Assembly: GCF_019393635.1 (NCBI RefSeq)
Contig: NC_057861.1
Coordinates: forward strand, 58,822,532-58,886,531
Source of the DNA: Dromiciops gliroides
Taxonomy: Eukaryota > Chordata > Mammalia > Microbiotheria > Microbiotheriidae
Length of the DNA: 64,000 nucleotides
Reading direction: 5' to 3'
Each line of letters starts with the position of its first letter. Within the stretch, counting starts at the first letter, position 1. Below, piece after piece: positions 34,501 to 40,375 of the stretch. The position numbers and the translations under genes are program-made. Under the pieces are notes generated by a model. That model saw only the letters and a program-made list of their open reading frames with translations. It had not been told where the DNA came from and did no database searches.

Positions 34501-37500
34501 CCACCTGGACTAATGTATGTTGCTGTCTTTAATTGGTTTTCCAGTTTCATCTCTCTCCAGTCCAGCCTTCGTAGGCTACTAGAGTGATCTTCCTACCACA
34601 CGGGCTGGTCTCGTCACATCTCTCCCTTGCCAGAAACTGTCGGTTGTTTCCCATTGTCTTTAAGATAAAATGACAACTTCCTAGTCTGGCATTCAAGGCC
34701 TTTAACTGTCTTTTCAGCTTTATCTCCTGCTGTTCCCCTTCACAAACTACATTCCAGCATCTCCTGCCTCTGTACACATGTGCATGTTAGACGCCCTCCC
34801 CAGTTCCACCTAGAGAAATGCTCTCCTGTCTTCAGTACCCATCTTGGCTTACCACCATGTCCAAGAATCCTTCCTTCAAAAAGTAGAGGAACCAACAAAG
34901 AGAAATGCTGTGGGGTTTTATCTGATTCTAAATAACAAACAGAAACTGGTACTTGGGTAACAATATGGTAATATTATGATTTGGATTTGGAGGAGAGCGT
35001 ATTTCAAAGGATTCAGAAAAAGGATAGTTAGGATCCTCTGGATCAAAATTACCCAAGGGAAGTTAATCTAGGAGATATGGGAAACCAAGAACAAAGTCTG
35101 AAGACACCAAGAGAAACAGTTCTGATGTGGAGGATAAAGGAATCATCTAAAGACACTAACGGGATCCCGCCTGGGGATTTTGCCAACCAGCTTAGTGAGG
35201 TTTTTAAAAAATGTGCAGAAGATGAAAGCAATGATAGATAACAAGGTAACTTCAGAAATGATTAACAGTCTCAAGGTTGTCAGGAAGCTCAAAGGTAATT
35301 GAGGATGGCAAGGACAGACATGGGTAACAAATAAGGCTTTTAAACAATTTCTTTGGATTGGGGGACAGAACTTTTGCTCAGGGTAATGAAAACAAAGCAT
35401 TGCTTGTTTTCTCCGCTAAGGAGATAATCTTTGGTTGGGAAATAACAATAAACATAGCCAGGAAGGAGTTAATATCCAAACCATGTAAGAGAGAACCTAG
35501 TCTCTCAGGATGAGATGAACTACATCTTATGAGCCAGTGTCCCAGATCTTGGAAATAGTGAGAGGAGAACTGGGGATACATGCAGGACTGAGGAAGGGCA
35601 GATGGCCCTGTTTTTTTGAATGGAACAGAAAGAAATCATCTGGCTATAGGCCAGTGCATCTGACTTAGATTCTTGGCAAAATTCTGGAACGTGTTTTTAA
35701 AGGAATAGTTAGTGGATAACTACAAAAGGGAGTAGTGATCACACAGAGCCATCTAGAACAGGAGGCAAAACTCATTTTCTTTTTTGATAGAGATACTCTA
35801 CTGGCATACACCAAGGGAATCATGCAGAAAATTCCTAACTAGATCTCAGTAAAGCATTTGACAAAGTGTCATGCTGTTCTTGTTGAAAAGATGGAAAAAC
35901 AATGGCTAGTTACAATGATGTGATAATCAGCTTGGAAGATCTCCAGGAGATTTGCCCAAGAATCTTTGCTGTGCCTCATGCTGTTTAACATTTTTTCAGT
36001 GACTGGATAAAAGCACAGATAGCATGCTTATCAGATTTGCAAAGCTGAGAGGAAGTGGCTAGTACACTGGATAACAGGATCCAAAAGTTACTGACAGGCT
36101 AAAGCTGAAGTTCTAAAAAATGAAATTCAGTAACATCTTATTCTTAGATTCTAAAAAATCATTTTCATAATTATAAAGTCAAAAGAGGTATTGCTGTGCA
36201 TCTGATGGTCTAGAATAATCTCATGGTTTTCATGAATTCAGTTCAGAAGGAGTGAACACACCTGGTAGAGCAACAGCAATAGCTGAATTCTGCTCTGGTC
36301 AGACCCCACTCTAAAGGCTTGGGGACCACATTTTATTTAAAAAGGATATGTGAAAGCTGCACGTTGTTCCTGGAAGGACAACCAACATGATGAAGGCCCT
36401 CAGATTCATGCCATATGAGGATCACATGCAACTTGGTCTGGAGGGGAGGGGAGGGTCATTGTTTAGTTTAGAGAAGCCTTGGGGGACAAGTGGGGACCAG
36501 GATAGATATCAACTGATTTGAAGAACTTTCATAGGGAGGATTAAATATGTTCTGCTTAGCCCCAGAGGGTGGAACCAAGACTAACAAATGGAAGTAGGAA
36601 AGAAGTTAAATTTAGGCTCTATGTAAGGGGAAAACTTTCTAACAACTGGAGTCATAGTAAAATGGAGTAGGCTGCCTGGGGAGGTAGCAGGTTCCTCCTC
36701 AGTGGTGGATTCCAGGCAAAGGCTTGATGACTTCTTGTGAGGTCTAATTGGCACTTCTTGTTCAGGTGGAGGTTGGCCTAGAGGACCTCTGATCTTCCAG
36801 CAGACACTGTGATCTTGATTTCCTCTTTCCCCGCTCGCCCCCTTTGCAGCCTGGAATTACCCTTTCTCCTTGTCTCTTTGTGTTACTACTTTGTCCTCTC
36901 ATACATACTTATCTACCATGTCCTAACTTAACATGTTATTTGTATGCATGTCTTAGTCTCTTATTAGGCTGTAAGCCCCACGAGGGCAGGACTATCTTGT
37001 TTCACCTCTGCATCCTTAGAGTGTAGTAAAATGCCCTGGACAAGGGAATGCTTAATAAATGTTTGTTTGAATTGACTTGGTAAGTGAATTGTGTGGTGTA
37101 TCAAATGTATGTTTTTATTTCCTGCAGCTAGAAGATCATGAGTATAAGCCTTTGGATCCAAAAGACATACGTCTTCCACCCCCCATGCCTCCCAGCGAGA
37201 GGCTCTTGGCAGCAGTGGAGGCATTTTATAGTCCTCCATCCCATGATAGACCTAGAAACAGGTAAGGGTGGGTATGGTGCAGTCACTGTGGCCCAGACAA
37301 AATAGAGTATGGAGAGTCTAGTCTTAGCATTACCACCAACCATCCATCTGACCTTGGGGGAAGTCCCTTTATTTCCAAAACTTGGTTGGATCCTCTGGAA
37401 ATCATATTAATAACAGCAACCCTTCCTGCCTCATAGAGTAGTTAAGGAATCAGGGGAGGGCTAGGTTCAATTCAGCCAGGTCTGAGCCCCAGGTATAAAA

Positions 37501-40375
37501 GCATTTAACCTTTCATGCTATATCCCAAACCTTTCAAACTAAGCTAAAACTCCAGTGGTTCTCTCTCTGGTCTTTTTATTCTTCTGTTCACTTAAAGGAT
37601 TATTCATTATTTTTGATCTTTTTGCTTTATCTTACCTTGTATTTTCAATTACTGTCCACTATGCTTCAAAATCCAGTTTTCCATTGAAGCCTAGCTCATG
37701 TCCTACCTTCTACAGGAAACCTTCCCTGATTCAAGAGAAAAATTAATTCCTCCTTTCTGAATCTCTCTTGCTTTACCAAGCCATCCTGAGCACTTAACAT
37801 ATTCTGCTTGAGTCTGGTTTTATCCTTGTATCCAAAGAGTCCATACAATATTGTCACTTAATAGTTGGTTGAACTGGCTTTAATTTGTTGAATTAAAATG
37901 AGAGAAAACATGAATAATGCTTTAAATGGTAAAAATTTGAAGTTATTTGATACTAGTCACTTGCTAAAGAGTATTTGAAGCAGTGTCCAGTTTTTGTTTT
38001 TTAATAAAAAAATTATGGCATCTGAAGAGGAGATGCTTGGAATTAGTTGTTCAGGAAAACATACATGTCTTACAGTGAAGGCTGGGAACAGAATGGGCTG
38101 TATGAGTTCTTCAGAGCAAAAATGAGAGCCAGGAGGAGAAAAGGGCAGGAAAAAAGAAACAGGTGAGAACTTAAACCAAACTTTTTTTTATTTATTTCTG
38201 GTGTCTGGTACTCCTTGGGTCCATTGATACACTGAAAATAATAGGACCAAGGTGAATACCATTTTTCTCTTGTAGTGGGCTTCCTGCAATAGAATGTATG
38301 CCTTGTTTTTCTTAATGTATCTTTAACAAGAATAGATCATGATGAATCATGGCTACTTATTCTGTTAATATTTAGAGGGAAAATCAATATTTGCAGATTC
38401 TGCAAATTCCTAAAATCAGAAAATGGCATTGCTTCTAGATGCTGAAGCTACAGCCTTCATGTTGTCTTTGGGAACTTGTTTTACTACAGAATTTAAAATT
38501 AATACATTAGGAAGAAAAAAGCAATTTGGGTTTAGAAATAGGGTGTTTATAGTAGCATCATATCATTAGGACCTCAGATTTGTTTATTCAAGTTTATCAA
38601 CCAGACTAGATGAAAATATCTCTTGCTTTTTTTTCCCCTTCAGAGGTGAGCTGTCACTAGATTTTTAGCAAAAATGTTTAATTTAGGGCAAATTTAAATT
38701 TTTTTTGTGGGTATGGCTATACAGATACATTAGAGCTGTCAGAATATTTTGCTCACTAAAAATTCTCTTTGCAGTGGACCTTCTAGATCCCGTAGCAGGT
38801 CTAAAAGTAGGGGTCGTTCTTCTTCACGATCCAATTCAAGATCTTCCAAATCATCTGGTTCATACTCAAGGTCACGGTCTCGATCCTGTTCTCGATCCTA
38901 TTCACGCTCCCGGTCTAGGTAGGTCACAATTGGGCCTTTCTTCCTGAAGCAGAGCCCCTTCATGATTTTCAAGGCTGGATGCTCATGTTCAATTTTTCTA
39001 GAGGAGAATATAACTAAATTTGGACACTCTTGTGATACAGGAGCAGAAGCCGGTCCCGTTCTTCACGAAGCAGATCACGGTCAAGGTCCAGATCCAGGTC
39101 AAAATCTTACTCCCCAGGAAGGAGGCGCCGATCCCGATCTCGGAGTCCTACTCCTCCGTAAGATTTCTCTTCCTTTTTGAATTTTGCTGGCAGACTGTTT
39201 CTATGTAGATTCATAATCTTCTGGTGCTTTTCTGTGAATATTTTAAAAGTCCTAATTAGAAGGCTCATATGATCAGCATGGCATAGTTCCATGCATAAGA
39301 TGAAGATCATTAATCCAAATTATAGGCCACCTCCTGCCTTTCCATTTCACTAAAGTATACTTGTTTTCCTAGTTTTTACTGTTGTAGATTTAAAAAATTG
39401 TGCTGTTTTCTAATCCACTGAAGACACTCTCATAGTACAATTTAAAACCTGTCTTAATTTTAGTTCCTCAGCTGGTTTGGGCTCCAATTCAGCACCATCT
39501 ATACCTGATTCAAGACTTGGAGAAGAAAATAAAGGACACCAGATGTTGGTGAAAATGGGTAAGGTTTTTCTAATGAACAATTACTTAATATCTTAAGAAA
39601 AAGCCCGTGCTTCCAAGCCTATTTTTTCACCTGGAAAATGTAGGTGATAGTACTCTTAGCAAGCTCTTGTGAGGAAAGGACATTGTATGCGTGTTTTTAA
39701 GTTGTACTTTAAGGTTTCTGGCCACTTTCTCACAACAAACCTGTGAGGACAGGGAGTACAAGTTGTGTTACCATTTTACAGATGAGGAAACAGGATGAAA
39801 GAAGTAGCAGATGGTGAGGGAAGTCAGTCATTAGAAGAGCCAAGGTCTAATGTTCTTTTCCATTATACCACACTTACTCTTAAACTATAAAATGCTATGT
39901 TAACATGAACTATTATTATACACAGCTCTTTGTGTCTAAAGTTGGCAGCATTTCTCAGGAATTTTTGAAAATGTCAGATCCTTAAAAAATAGACTTTTCA
40001 TATAATCATTTCTGGAAAGTTATAAATTTAATACTGATTCTTAGCTTTCTACTAGACAGCTGGTTTGTACCTTCCAAAGACTCCTCAATATTCTTGTTAG
40101 AAGGTATGATTAAATGCTTTATTTCACAACTTAAGATTCATTTGTAGATTGATAAATGTCCATCTCATCTTTTTCCTCAAGGATGGAGTGGATCAGGTGG
40201 CCTGGGAGTGAAGGAACAAGGCATTCAGGACCCGATTAAAGGGGGGGATATCAGAGATAAATGGGATCAGTACAAGGGAGTGGGAGTTGCTTTGGATGAT
40301 CCATATGAAAACTACCGCAGAAACAAAAGTTATTCATTCATTGCACGTATGAAAGCCAGGGATGAATGTAAGTAA
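10394..40375 (+). CDS. CHERP: CHERP, complete 17-exon gene (U2 snRNP-associated splicing factor)
   Basis: The gene product, calcium homeostasis endoplasmic reticulum protein, is today best known as a nuclear pre-mRNA splicing factor that associates with U2 snRNP (family knowledge). Coding exons: 10394-10418, 10711-10884, 14124-14320, 15127-15264, 16649-16800, 21366-21477, 21597-21686, 22427-22721, 25537-25718, 28955-29384, 31196-31434, 37128-37261, 38076-38162, 38775-38918, 39041-39157, 39464-39558, 40182-40375. They sum to 2805 nt, 934 residues plus stop, against about 916 in human as I recall. All junctions are GT-AG and phase-consistent. Domain order: SURP near residues 15-60, Gln/Pro linker, CID about 150-295, poly-Gln and poly-Pro, a long Pro/His/Trp/Asn-rich part, RS domain about 750-840, G-patch about 860-910. 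The start ATG in GCCATGG context opens MELPLPPD, like human MEMPLPPD. Confidence 0.96.
10711..10884 (+). CDS. CHERP: CHERP exon 2, SURP domain
   Basis: Encodes residues 9-66, from DQELRNVIDKLAQFVARNG through FSFLFGGEFYNYYKCKLALEQQQ. This is the SURP (SWAP) module, with its helical VIDKLAQFV part and the FSFLF...YYKCKL part. Such modules in splicing factors bind partner peptides (family knowledge). The donor is GTGAGT at 10885. Confidence 0.96.
10968..11300 (+). repeat. Unnamed old interspersed repeat, partial copy
   Basis: Begins GCATTTATTAAGCAGCCACT, followed by a degraded ATGCTAGGTGCTTGG and further blocks ending GGCATGAGGAACAGCCTTTG. A second, longer copy starts right after it at about 11305. 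Confidence 0.55.
11305..12430 (+). repeat. Unnamed old interspersed repeat, copy A
   Basis: Starts TAAGCATTTATTAAGTGCTT, then GGGCACTGTGCTAAGTG, ACAGCATTCCAGTTATTG, GGCAGCCACTGAACATTC, GTGAGGAGTCAAGGATGAG. The same blocks recur in the same order in copies at 23.5, 26.0, 33.4, 42.8, 47.7 and 49.0 kb. Non-coding here; lies in CHERP intron 2. Confidence 0.6.
12655..12822 (-). repeat. MIR SINE, antisense
   Basis: TTACAGGTGAGGAAACTGAG, then a degraded TCACAGGGAGTAAGTGGCAC and ACTCTCTCTGCTATACCATG, the reversed MIR order. Confidence 0.75.
13048..13075 (+). repeat. (GGAA)n purine tract
   Basis: AGGGAGGGAGAAAGGAAGGA and similar, a short all-purine microsatellite in CHERP intron 2. Confidence 0.85.
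13525..13795 (+). repeat. Two MIR-like pieces in tandem
   Basis: The first runs GAATCAGGTTCCAGGGCTGT to GGTAAAATGAGAGGATTGG, the second AGCTATGGAACCTTGAACAA to AAGATCCTTTCCAGCTTTAA. Both are plus-strand MIR order. Confidence 0.55.
14124..14320 (+). CDS. CHERP: CHERP exon 3, Gln/Pro linker
   Basis: Encodes residues 67-132. It starts LICKQQTPELEPAA, passes through a variable Pro/Gln/Leu segment and ends in the conserved SMEELIQQSQWNLQQQEQH helix. The variable part is about four residues longer than human in my recall. The acceptor is TAG at 14121-14123. Confidence 0.95.
14520..14700 (+). repeat. MIR-like SINE
   Basis: Contains TATTTGACCTGGACAAAGCA, AGCCTCAATTTTCTTCTCTG and TGTAAAATGGGGCAAGAGGG, the MIR core and 3' half. 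CHERP intron 3. Confidence 0.6.
14912..15061 (+). mobile_element. WSINE1-type SINE, sense, close to CHERP exon 4
   Basis: Head GGGGGCGGCTAGGTGGCGCA, A-box-like CAGTGGATAAAGCACCGG, B-box-like GAGTTCAAATCCGG, then CACTTAACCCCCATTGCCCC and an A tail. The tail ends about 66 nt before the exon 4 acceptor. No clear target duplication found. Confidence 0.93.
15127..15264 (+). CDS. CHERP: CHERP exon 4, entry into CID domain
   Basis: Encodes 46 residues in phase 0, EQVTSAIAHAVEQQMQKLLE to CTKDAIS. It forms the helix before, and the first helix of, the CID. The acceptor lies only about 66 nt after the A tail of a SINE. Confidence 0.95.
15790..16258 (+). mobile_element. L1 LINE 3'-end fragment, sense
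   Basis: Contains AATTGGGAAATGGCTAAACA, AATGGAATATTATTGTGCTA, AGTGAAGTGAGCAGAACCAG, GAACACAGACCGAAGCATGC and GGGAGGGAAGAAAGGAGG near an A-rich end. This is the 3' end of marsupial L1 as I remember it, cognate to therian L1 (compare ATGGAATATTATTCAGC in other mammals). 5'-truncated; no coding capacity. Confidence 0.7.
16270..16520. repeat. MIR-like remnant in CHERP intron 4
   Basis: Contains GTGCTAGGCTTGGAGTCAGA and, farther on, CTTTGCAGACTTGAAAGTGT. Its 3' part (about 16450-16510) is nearly repeated around 17625-17850. Confidence 0.5.
16649..16800 (+). CDS. CHERP: CHERP exon 5, CID core
   Basis: Encodes AGKNWMFSNAKTPPHCELMA, then GHLRNRITADGAHFEL and RLHLIYLINDVLHHC. This is the central CID segment (RNA polymerase II CTD-interacting fold), and YLINDVLHH is the signature helix of the family. 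It is essentially unchanged from human as I recall it. Confidence 0.96.
17655..17814 (-). mobile_element. WSINE1-type SINE, antisense
   Basis: T-rich start, TGAGGCAGTTGGGGTTAAG, ending GCGCCACCTAGCTGCCCC. The flanks GCTTCATTTAT (left) and GCATCATTTAT (right) look like an aged target duplication. It splits a short segment that is duplicated at 16450-16510. Confidence 0.92.
17929..18079 (-). mobile_element. WSINE1-type SINE, antisense
   Basis: T run, GGGGCAGTGGGGGTTAAGTG, GTCACACAGCTAGTAAGTG, end GACCTAGTTGCCCC. Flanks AGAACCCCTT and AGAACCCTCT suggest an aged duplication. Confidence 0.92.
18440..19400 (-). mobile_element. Decayed Tc1/mariner-superfamily DNA transposon
   Basis: Minus-strand translation near 18940-18850 gives SEVFFISNGTGSLIFIEG, then in a neighbouring frame MNSDEYIDMLRNRIFQN. 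These fit the Tc1 transposase pattern (G.G.L.FI.G..N...YI..L). Farther along comes FPDLNLTEMLQNK, the remnant of the SPDLNPIE block, where the SP and P of the motif are lost. The reading frame has several stops and at least one frameshift, so it is inactive. Ends and inverted repeats could not be placed. CHERP intron 5. Confidence 0.65.
20074..20218 (+). mobile_element. WSINE1-type SINE, sense, inside L1
   Basis: Full head-to-tail copy with an A tail. The 13-bp duplication AAAAAATCATTTT flanks it at 20061-20073 and 20219-20231. Confidence 0.93.
20232..20350 (+). mobile_element. 3'-truncated SINE placed directly behind another SINE
   Basis: Starts GGGGGGTAGCTAGGTGTCGC immediately after the right duplication of the SINE at 20074 and stops at GGGCAAGTCACT without an A tail. 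It differs from its neighbour at many sites, so it is not a simple tandem copy. Confidence 0.88.
20464..20614 (-). mobile_element. WSINE1-type SINE, antisense, inside L1
   Basis: The exact 14-bp duplication CTCTTGCTTTGCTT flanks it at 20450-20463 and 20615-20628. Confidence 0.94.
21366..21477 (+). CDS. CHERP: CHERP exon 6, CID
   Basis: Encodes QRKQARDLLAALQKVVVP, then IYCTSFLAVEEDKQQKIAR, the later CID helices. The donor GTGAGT follows CGG directly. Intron 5 before it is 4.6 kb and filled with SINEs, a Tc1-like fossil and an L1 fragment. Confidence 0.96.
21597..21686 (+). CDS. CHERP: CHERP exon 7, end of CID
   Basis: Thirty residues in phase 0: LLQLWEKNGYFDESIIQQLQ followed by SPALGLGQYQ. 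Intron 6 is only 119 bp. Confidence 0.96.
21829..21857 (+). repeat. (CA)n microsatellite
   Basis: About 14 CA units in CHERP intron 7, followed by CCCCGC. Confidence 0.97.
22427..22721 (+). CDS. CHERP: CHERP exon 8, poly-Gln and poly-Pro
   Basis: Encodes residues 297-394. After QMAFQQQIQTLKTQHEEFVN comes a tract of 19 glutamines (22538-22594) written as mixed CAG and CAA codons, then PPPPPQQIQIPPMESEVKS and a PPPPAPPPAPTPAPSAPP tail. The tract is longer than in human as I remember it and accounts for part of the greater length. The exon ends in phase 1 before GTGGGT. Confidence 0.95.
22538..22594 (+). repeat. CHERP: CAG/CAA codon repeat within CHERP exon 8
   Basis: Nineteen glutamine codons, with seven CAG in the longest pure block and five CAA interruptions plus CAG pairs after it. 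The interruptions should lower slippage. Followed at once by a proline run. Confidence 0.95.
23300..23470 (-). repeat. MIR SINE, antisense
   Basis: TTTATAGAAGAAACTGAAGC, GACTTGCTCAAGGTCATGTA, then GCAAGATTTGAATTCAGATC; the reversed MIR order. Confidence 0.75.
23478..24500 (+). repeat. Unnamed old interspersed repeat, copy B, split by a SINE
   Basis: Runs GTGCTAAGCACCAAAAGTAC, GGCATTCCAGGCATGGGGAC, then after the SINE GGTTTTGAGTATCAAACAAA, GACATGGTCTGACCTGCACT and GTTTTGGACATGTTGAGTTT. One of the best preserved members; more than 850 bp without the SINE. CHERP intron 8. Confidence 0.65.
23711..23862 (+). mobile_element. WSINE1-type SINE, sense
   Basis: Inserted within repeat copy B; the duplication TGCTTGGAGC lies at 23700-23709 and 23864-23873. 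Confidence 0.93.
24500..24850. repeat. MIR pair, opposite orientations
   Basis: 24500-24660 reads as a reversed MIR (AACTTGCCCAGGGTCACATA, GGCAGGATTCAAACCCTGAT); 24690-24850 as a forward MIR 3' half (CAATTTTCCCAGCTATAAAA, GTAAAGTGATTGGCAGATTT). Confidence 0.65.
24897..25076 (-). mobile_element. WSINE1-type SINE, antisense, with (GTT)n and G-rich tail
   Basis: The usual T run is replaced by a GTT repeat (about 24899-24919) and G-rich DNA. The body GCAATGAGGGTTAAGGGACT to CCACCTAGCTGCCCC is otherwise typical, lacking a few bases in the middle (CAGCTTGTGTCAAG). Confidence 0.9.
25537..25718 (+). CDS. CHERP: CHERP exon 9, Pro/Gly-rich linker
   Basis: Encodes DDNKPPIPMPGSSEYDASGG, then GVQDPSSAPGPRGPGPHEPI and PPNKPPWFDQPHPVAPWGQQQ. 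A low-complexity region, close to human. The acceptor is CTGTAG. Confidence 0.95.
25930..26020 (+). repeat. MIR 3' fragment
   Basis: AGGCCTCAGCATTCTCATCT, GTAAAATAATCTCTAAGATC, CCTTCCACACTCTGACATTG. Confidence 0.6.
26025..27590 (+). repeat. Unnamed old interspersed repeat, copy C (longest), split by a MIR
   Basis: From TTTATGAAATACCTACTGTG through GGTTTTGAATGCCAGGCACC, GAGCCACTGAAAATTTCTGA and GTCCAGATAAGCAGTAG to GCGAGGGAGAGATTGAAGAT. It shows that the family is at least 1.3 kb long. I find no coding sequence in it. CHERP intron 9. Confidence 0.6.
26280..26485 (+). repeat. MIR/THER1-type SINE
   Basis: TGTTGGATTTTGAGTCAGAG, CTCAGATCCTGGCTCTGATG, then CTAGATGATGTCTTATGGTC and TCTAGATCTTTGATTCATGA; nearly full length. 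Confidence 0.75.
27600..27800 (+). repeat. MIR/THER1-type SINE
   Basis: GGCACAGTGGAATTTGGAGT, CCAGCCTCAGCTTTCCCATT, TGTAAAATGAAGCAGTTGAA, AGATGATCTCTCAGGTCCTA; nearly full length. Confidence 0.75.
28010..28135 (+). repeat. Degenerate tandem repeat, unit about 33-36 bp
   Basis: The phrase TTCTAAG(G/A)(A/G)CCC(T)(T/C)CCAT, C-TCTGAC returns three to four times with small differences. It looks like the expanded 3' tail of a MIR-type SINE. Confidence 0.7.
28140..28318 (-). mobile_element. L1 LINE 3' fragment, antisense
   Basis: TTTTTGAGTTCCAACTTCTT, CAAGCAATTTAATACCCATT, AAAGTCATGCAAAATATGTT, TCCGTGGTAGCCATGTTG: the reversed extreme 3' end of marsupial L1, continuous with the type seen at 19.7 kb. 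Confidence 0.6.
28320..28558 (-). mobile_element. SINE with RTE-like 3' tail, antisense
   Basis: The left part TATGGTCTGACTCTCCATGA, then GGGGTTTTATTGGCAAAGAT and TGGTTTACCATTTCCTCCTC matches the tail of RTE/BovB-type LINEs; the right part is tRNA-SINE-like (GGTCACACAGCCAGTG, TCTTCCTGACTTCAGGGCC). A second copy of this type lies at 57345-57588. Confidence 0.8.
28955..29384 (+). CDS. CHERP: CHERP exon 10, tandem WNNQ repeats
   Basis: The largest coding exon (430 nt, residues 456-598). After PPDQPPYPHHQGPPHCPPWN it carries five near-tandem copies of a W-N-x-Q unit about nine residues apart (WNEQ, WNNQ, WNNQ, WNNQ, WNNQ), then WGGGQREPPFRMQRPPHFRG and a Pro/His/Phe-rich part ending DYPQGDFPAG. 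It resembles a prion-like or phase-separating segment (inference). A SINE begins about 30 nt after its donor. Confidence 0.95.
29413..29566 (-). mobile_element. WSINE1-type SINE, antisense, just behind the exon 10 donor
   Basis: A run of about 18 T begins near 29413, some 28 nt after the CHERP exon 10 donor; the body ends CCACCTAGCTGCCC. The flanks CTATAATTCTC and CTACAATTTTC are a probable aged duplication. Confidence 0.93.
29570..30030 (+). other. CHERP: CHERP intron 10, unassigned part
   Basis: No repeat or gene is recognised between the SINE at 29413 and the TCC repeat at 30033. Confidence 0.5.
30033..30082 (+). repeat. (TCC)n plus C run, 50-nt polypyrimidine tract
   Basis: About twelve TCC units then CTC and eleven or so C. 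All pyrimidine on the plus strand, so it has triplex (H-DNA) and, on the minus strand, G-rich quadruplex potential. CHERP intron 10. Confidence 0.95.
30225..30560. repeat. MIR pair, antisense then sense
   Basis: 30225-30450 is a nearly complete reversed MIR (GTGCTTTGCAGACATTGTCC, ATTATCCCCATTTTACAGAA, GCAGGATTTGAACTCAGGTC). 30455-30560 is a forward piece (GATCTAGGTTTAAGTCCTGC, CTGTGTGACTCTGGATGAGT). Confidence 0.75.
30560..31195 (+). other. CHERP: CHERP intron 10, 3' part
   Basis: No clear repeat is seen apart from a short (AC)n at about 30949-30960. Confidence 0.5.
31196..31434 (+). CDS. CHERP: CHERP exon 11
   Basis: Encodes EMGPPHHHPGHRLPHPGINE, then the HPPWGGPQHPDFGPPPHGFN region and NHDDPSLVPNVPYFDLPAGL ending in APLVK. 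The second half is less repetitive and strongly conserved, suggesting a folded or binding segment. The donor is GTAAAG. Confidence 0.95.
31940..32125 (+). repeat. MIR SINE, sense
   Basis: GTGTGGCCCTGGGCAAGTCA, CTCTGTGCCTCAGTTTCCTC, then TTCCAACTCCAAATCTTTGA. Confidence 0.8.
32140..32430 (+). repeat. L2 LINE 3' end, sense
   Basis: ACCTGGAATGTCCTTCCCCC, AGATTGTAAGCTCCACTAGG, GCAGAAACTGTCTTCTCTAA, then CACTTAATAAATGTTTGTTG, the classic L2 3' terminus. Confidence 0.75.
32440..32900 (+). repeat. L3/CR1 LINE 3' end, sense
   Basis: AGTTGAAGGAACTGGGAATG, TTAACCTGGCAAAGAGGCAG, TTTGAAGGGGTGTCATATAG, AGCAATGGGTGAACAAAAAG, CTCAGTTTCTTTCAACCTGA; the CR1/L3 3' region. Abuts the L2 end. Confidence 0.7.
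32985..33215 (-). repeat. MIR SINE, antisense
   Basis: TTGCAAAGCACTGTGCTTAC, CACATTTTACAGGCGAGGAT, CCAGCCCAGGTTCTGATCCC; reversed MIR order, nearly full length. Confidence 0.75.
33440..33780 (+). repeat. Unnamed old interspersed repeat, copy D (partial)
   Basis: GGTAGGCAATGGGAAACCAT, TGAAAAGTGATGAGCAGAGA and AATAGTGCAGGTGAGTGGTA follow the order of the longer copies. Confidence 0.45.
34395..34870 (+). repeat. L2 LINE fragment, sense
   Basis: AGAGTGATCTTCCTACCACA, GTTTCCCATTGTCTTTAAGA, GGCATTCAAGGCCTTTAACT, TCCCCTTCACAAACTACATT; the late part of L2 without its last bases. CHERP intron 11. Confidence 0.7.
34875..36815 (+). repeat. L3/CR1 LINE fossil, about 1.9 kb, sense
   Basis: Starts GAACCAACAAAGAGAAATGC and passes through TATAGGCCAGTGCATCTGAC, CATTTTCTTTTTTGATAGAG and AGATCTCAGTAAAGCATTTG (both in the reverse-transcriptase part), then CCTGGAAGGACAACCAACAT, GTTCTGCTTAGCCCCAGAGG and AGGTTGGCCTAGAGGACCTC at the 3' end. 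Heavily mutated, non-coding. Confidence 0.75.
36830..37075 (+). repeat. L2 LINE 3' end, next to CHERP exon 12
   Basis: CCTGGAATTACCCTTTCTCC, GGCTGTAAGCCCCACGAGGG, ATGCTTAATAAATGTTTGTT. Ends about 55 nt before the exon 12 acceptor. Confidence 0.75.
37128..37261 (+). CDS. CHERP: CHERP exon 12
   Basis: Encodes LEDHEYKPLDPKDIRLPPPM, then PPSERLLAAVEAFYSPPSHD and RPRN, ending in phase 2. Intron 11 before it is the longest (5.7 kb) and full of L2 and L3/CR1 fossils; an L2 3' end stops about 55 nt short of the exon. Confidence 0.95.
37640..37880 (+). repeat. L2 LINE fragment, sense
   Basis: GCCTAGCTCATGTCCTACCT, CTACAGGAAACCTTCCCTGA, then GAGTCCATACAATATTG. CHERP intron 12. Confidence 0.6.
38076..38162 (+). 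CDS. CHERP: CHERP exon 13, basic segment before RS domain
   Basis: Twenty-nine codons, phase 2 on both sides: EGWEQNGLYEFFRAKMRARR, then RKGQEKRN. Very basic, likely part of a nuclear localisation signal (inference). Its length, 87 nt, is a multiple of three. Confidence 0.95.
38775..38918 (+). CDS. CHERP: CHERP exon 14, RS domain part 1
   Basis: Forty-eight codons, phase 2 on both sides, with SGPSRSRSRSKSRGRSSSRS-like dipeptides. Serine and arginine make up most of it. Such RS domains are phosphorylated and mediate contacts among splicing factors (family knowledge). The donor reads TCTAG|GTAGGT. Confidence 0.95.
39041..39157 (+). CDS. CHERP: CHERP exon 15, RS domain part 2
   Basis: Thirty-nine codons, phase 2 on both sides: SRSRSSRSRSRSRSRSRS-type repeats, then KSYSPGRRRRSRSRSPTPP. 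The intron before it is just 122 bp. Confidence 0.95.
39464..39558 (+). CDS. CHERP: CHERP exon 16, start of G-patch
   Basis: Encodes SSAGLGSNSAPSIPDSRLGE, then ENKGHQMLVKM, leading into the G-patch. It is the first exon of the 3' cluster not in phase 2-2, since it ends in phase 1 (ATG G). Confidence 0.95.
39690..39880 (-). repeat. MIR SINE, antisense
   Basis: TTACCATTTTACAGATGAGG, AAACAGGATGAAAGAAGTAG, CAAGGTCTAATGTTCTTTTC. CHERP intron 16. Confidence 0.65.
40182..40375 (+). CDS. CHERP: CHERP exon 17, G-patch and stop
   Basis: Encodes GWSGSGGLGVKEQGIQDPIK, then GGDIRDKWDQYKGVGVALDD and the tail PYENYRRNKSYSFIARMKAR, DECK. The GW..SGGLG..EQGI pattern is a G-patch; in other proteins this module activates DEAH helicases such as DHX15 (family knowledge). 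The stop TAA lies at 40373-40375 within TGTAAGTAA. Confidence 0.96.
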
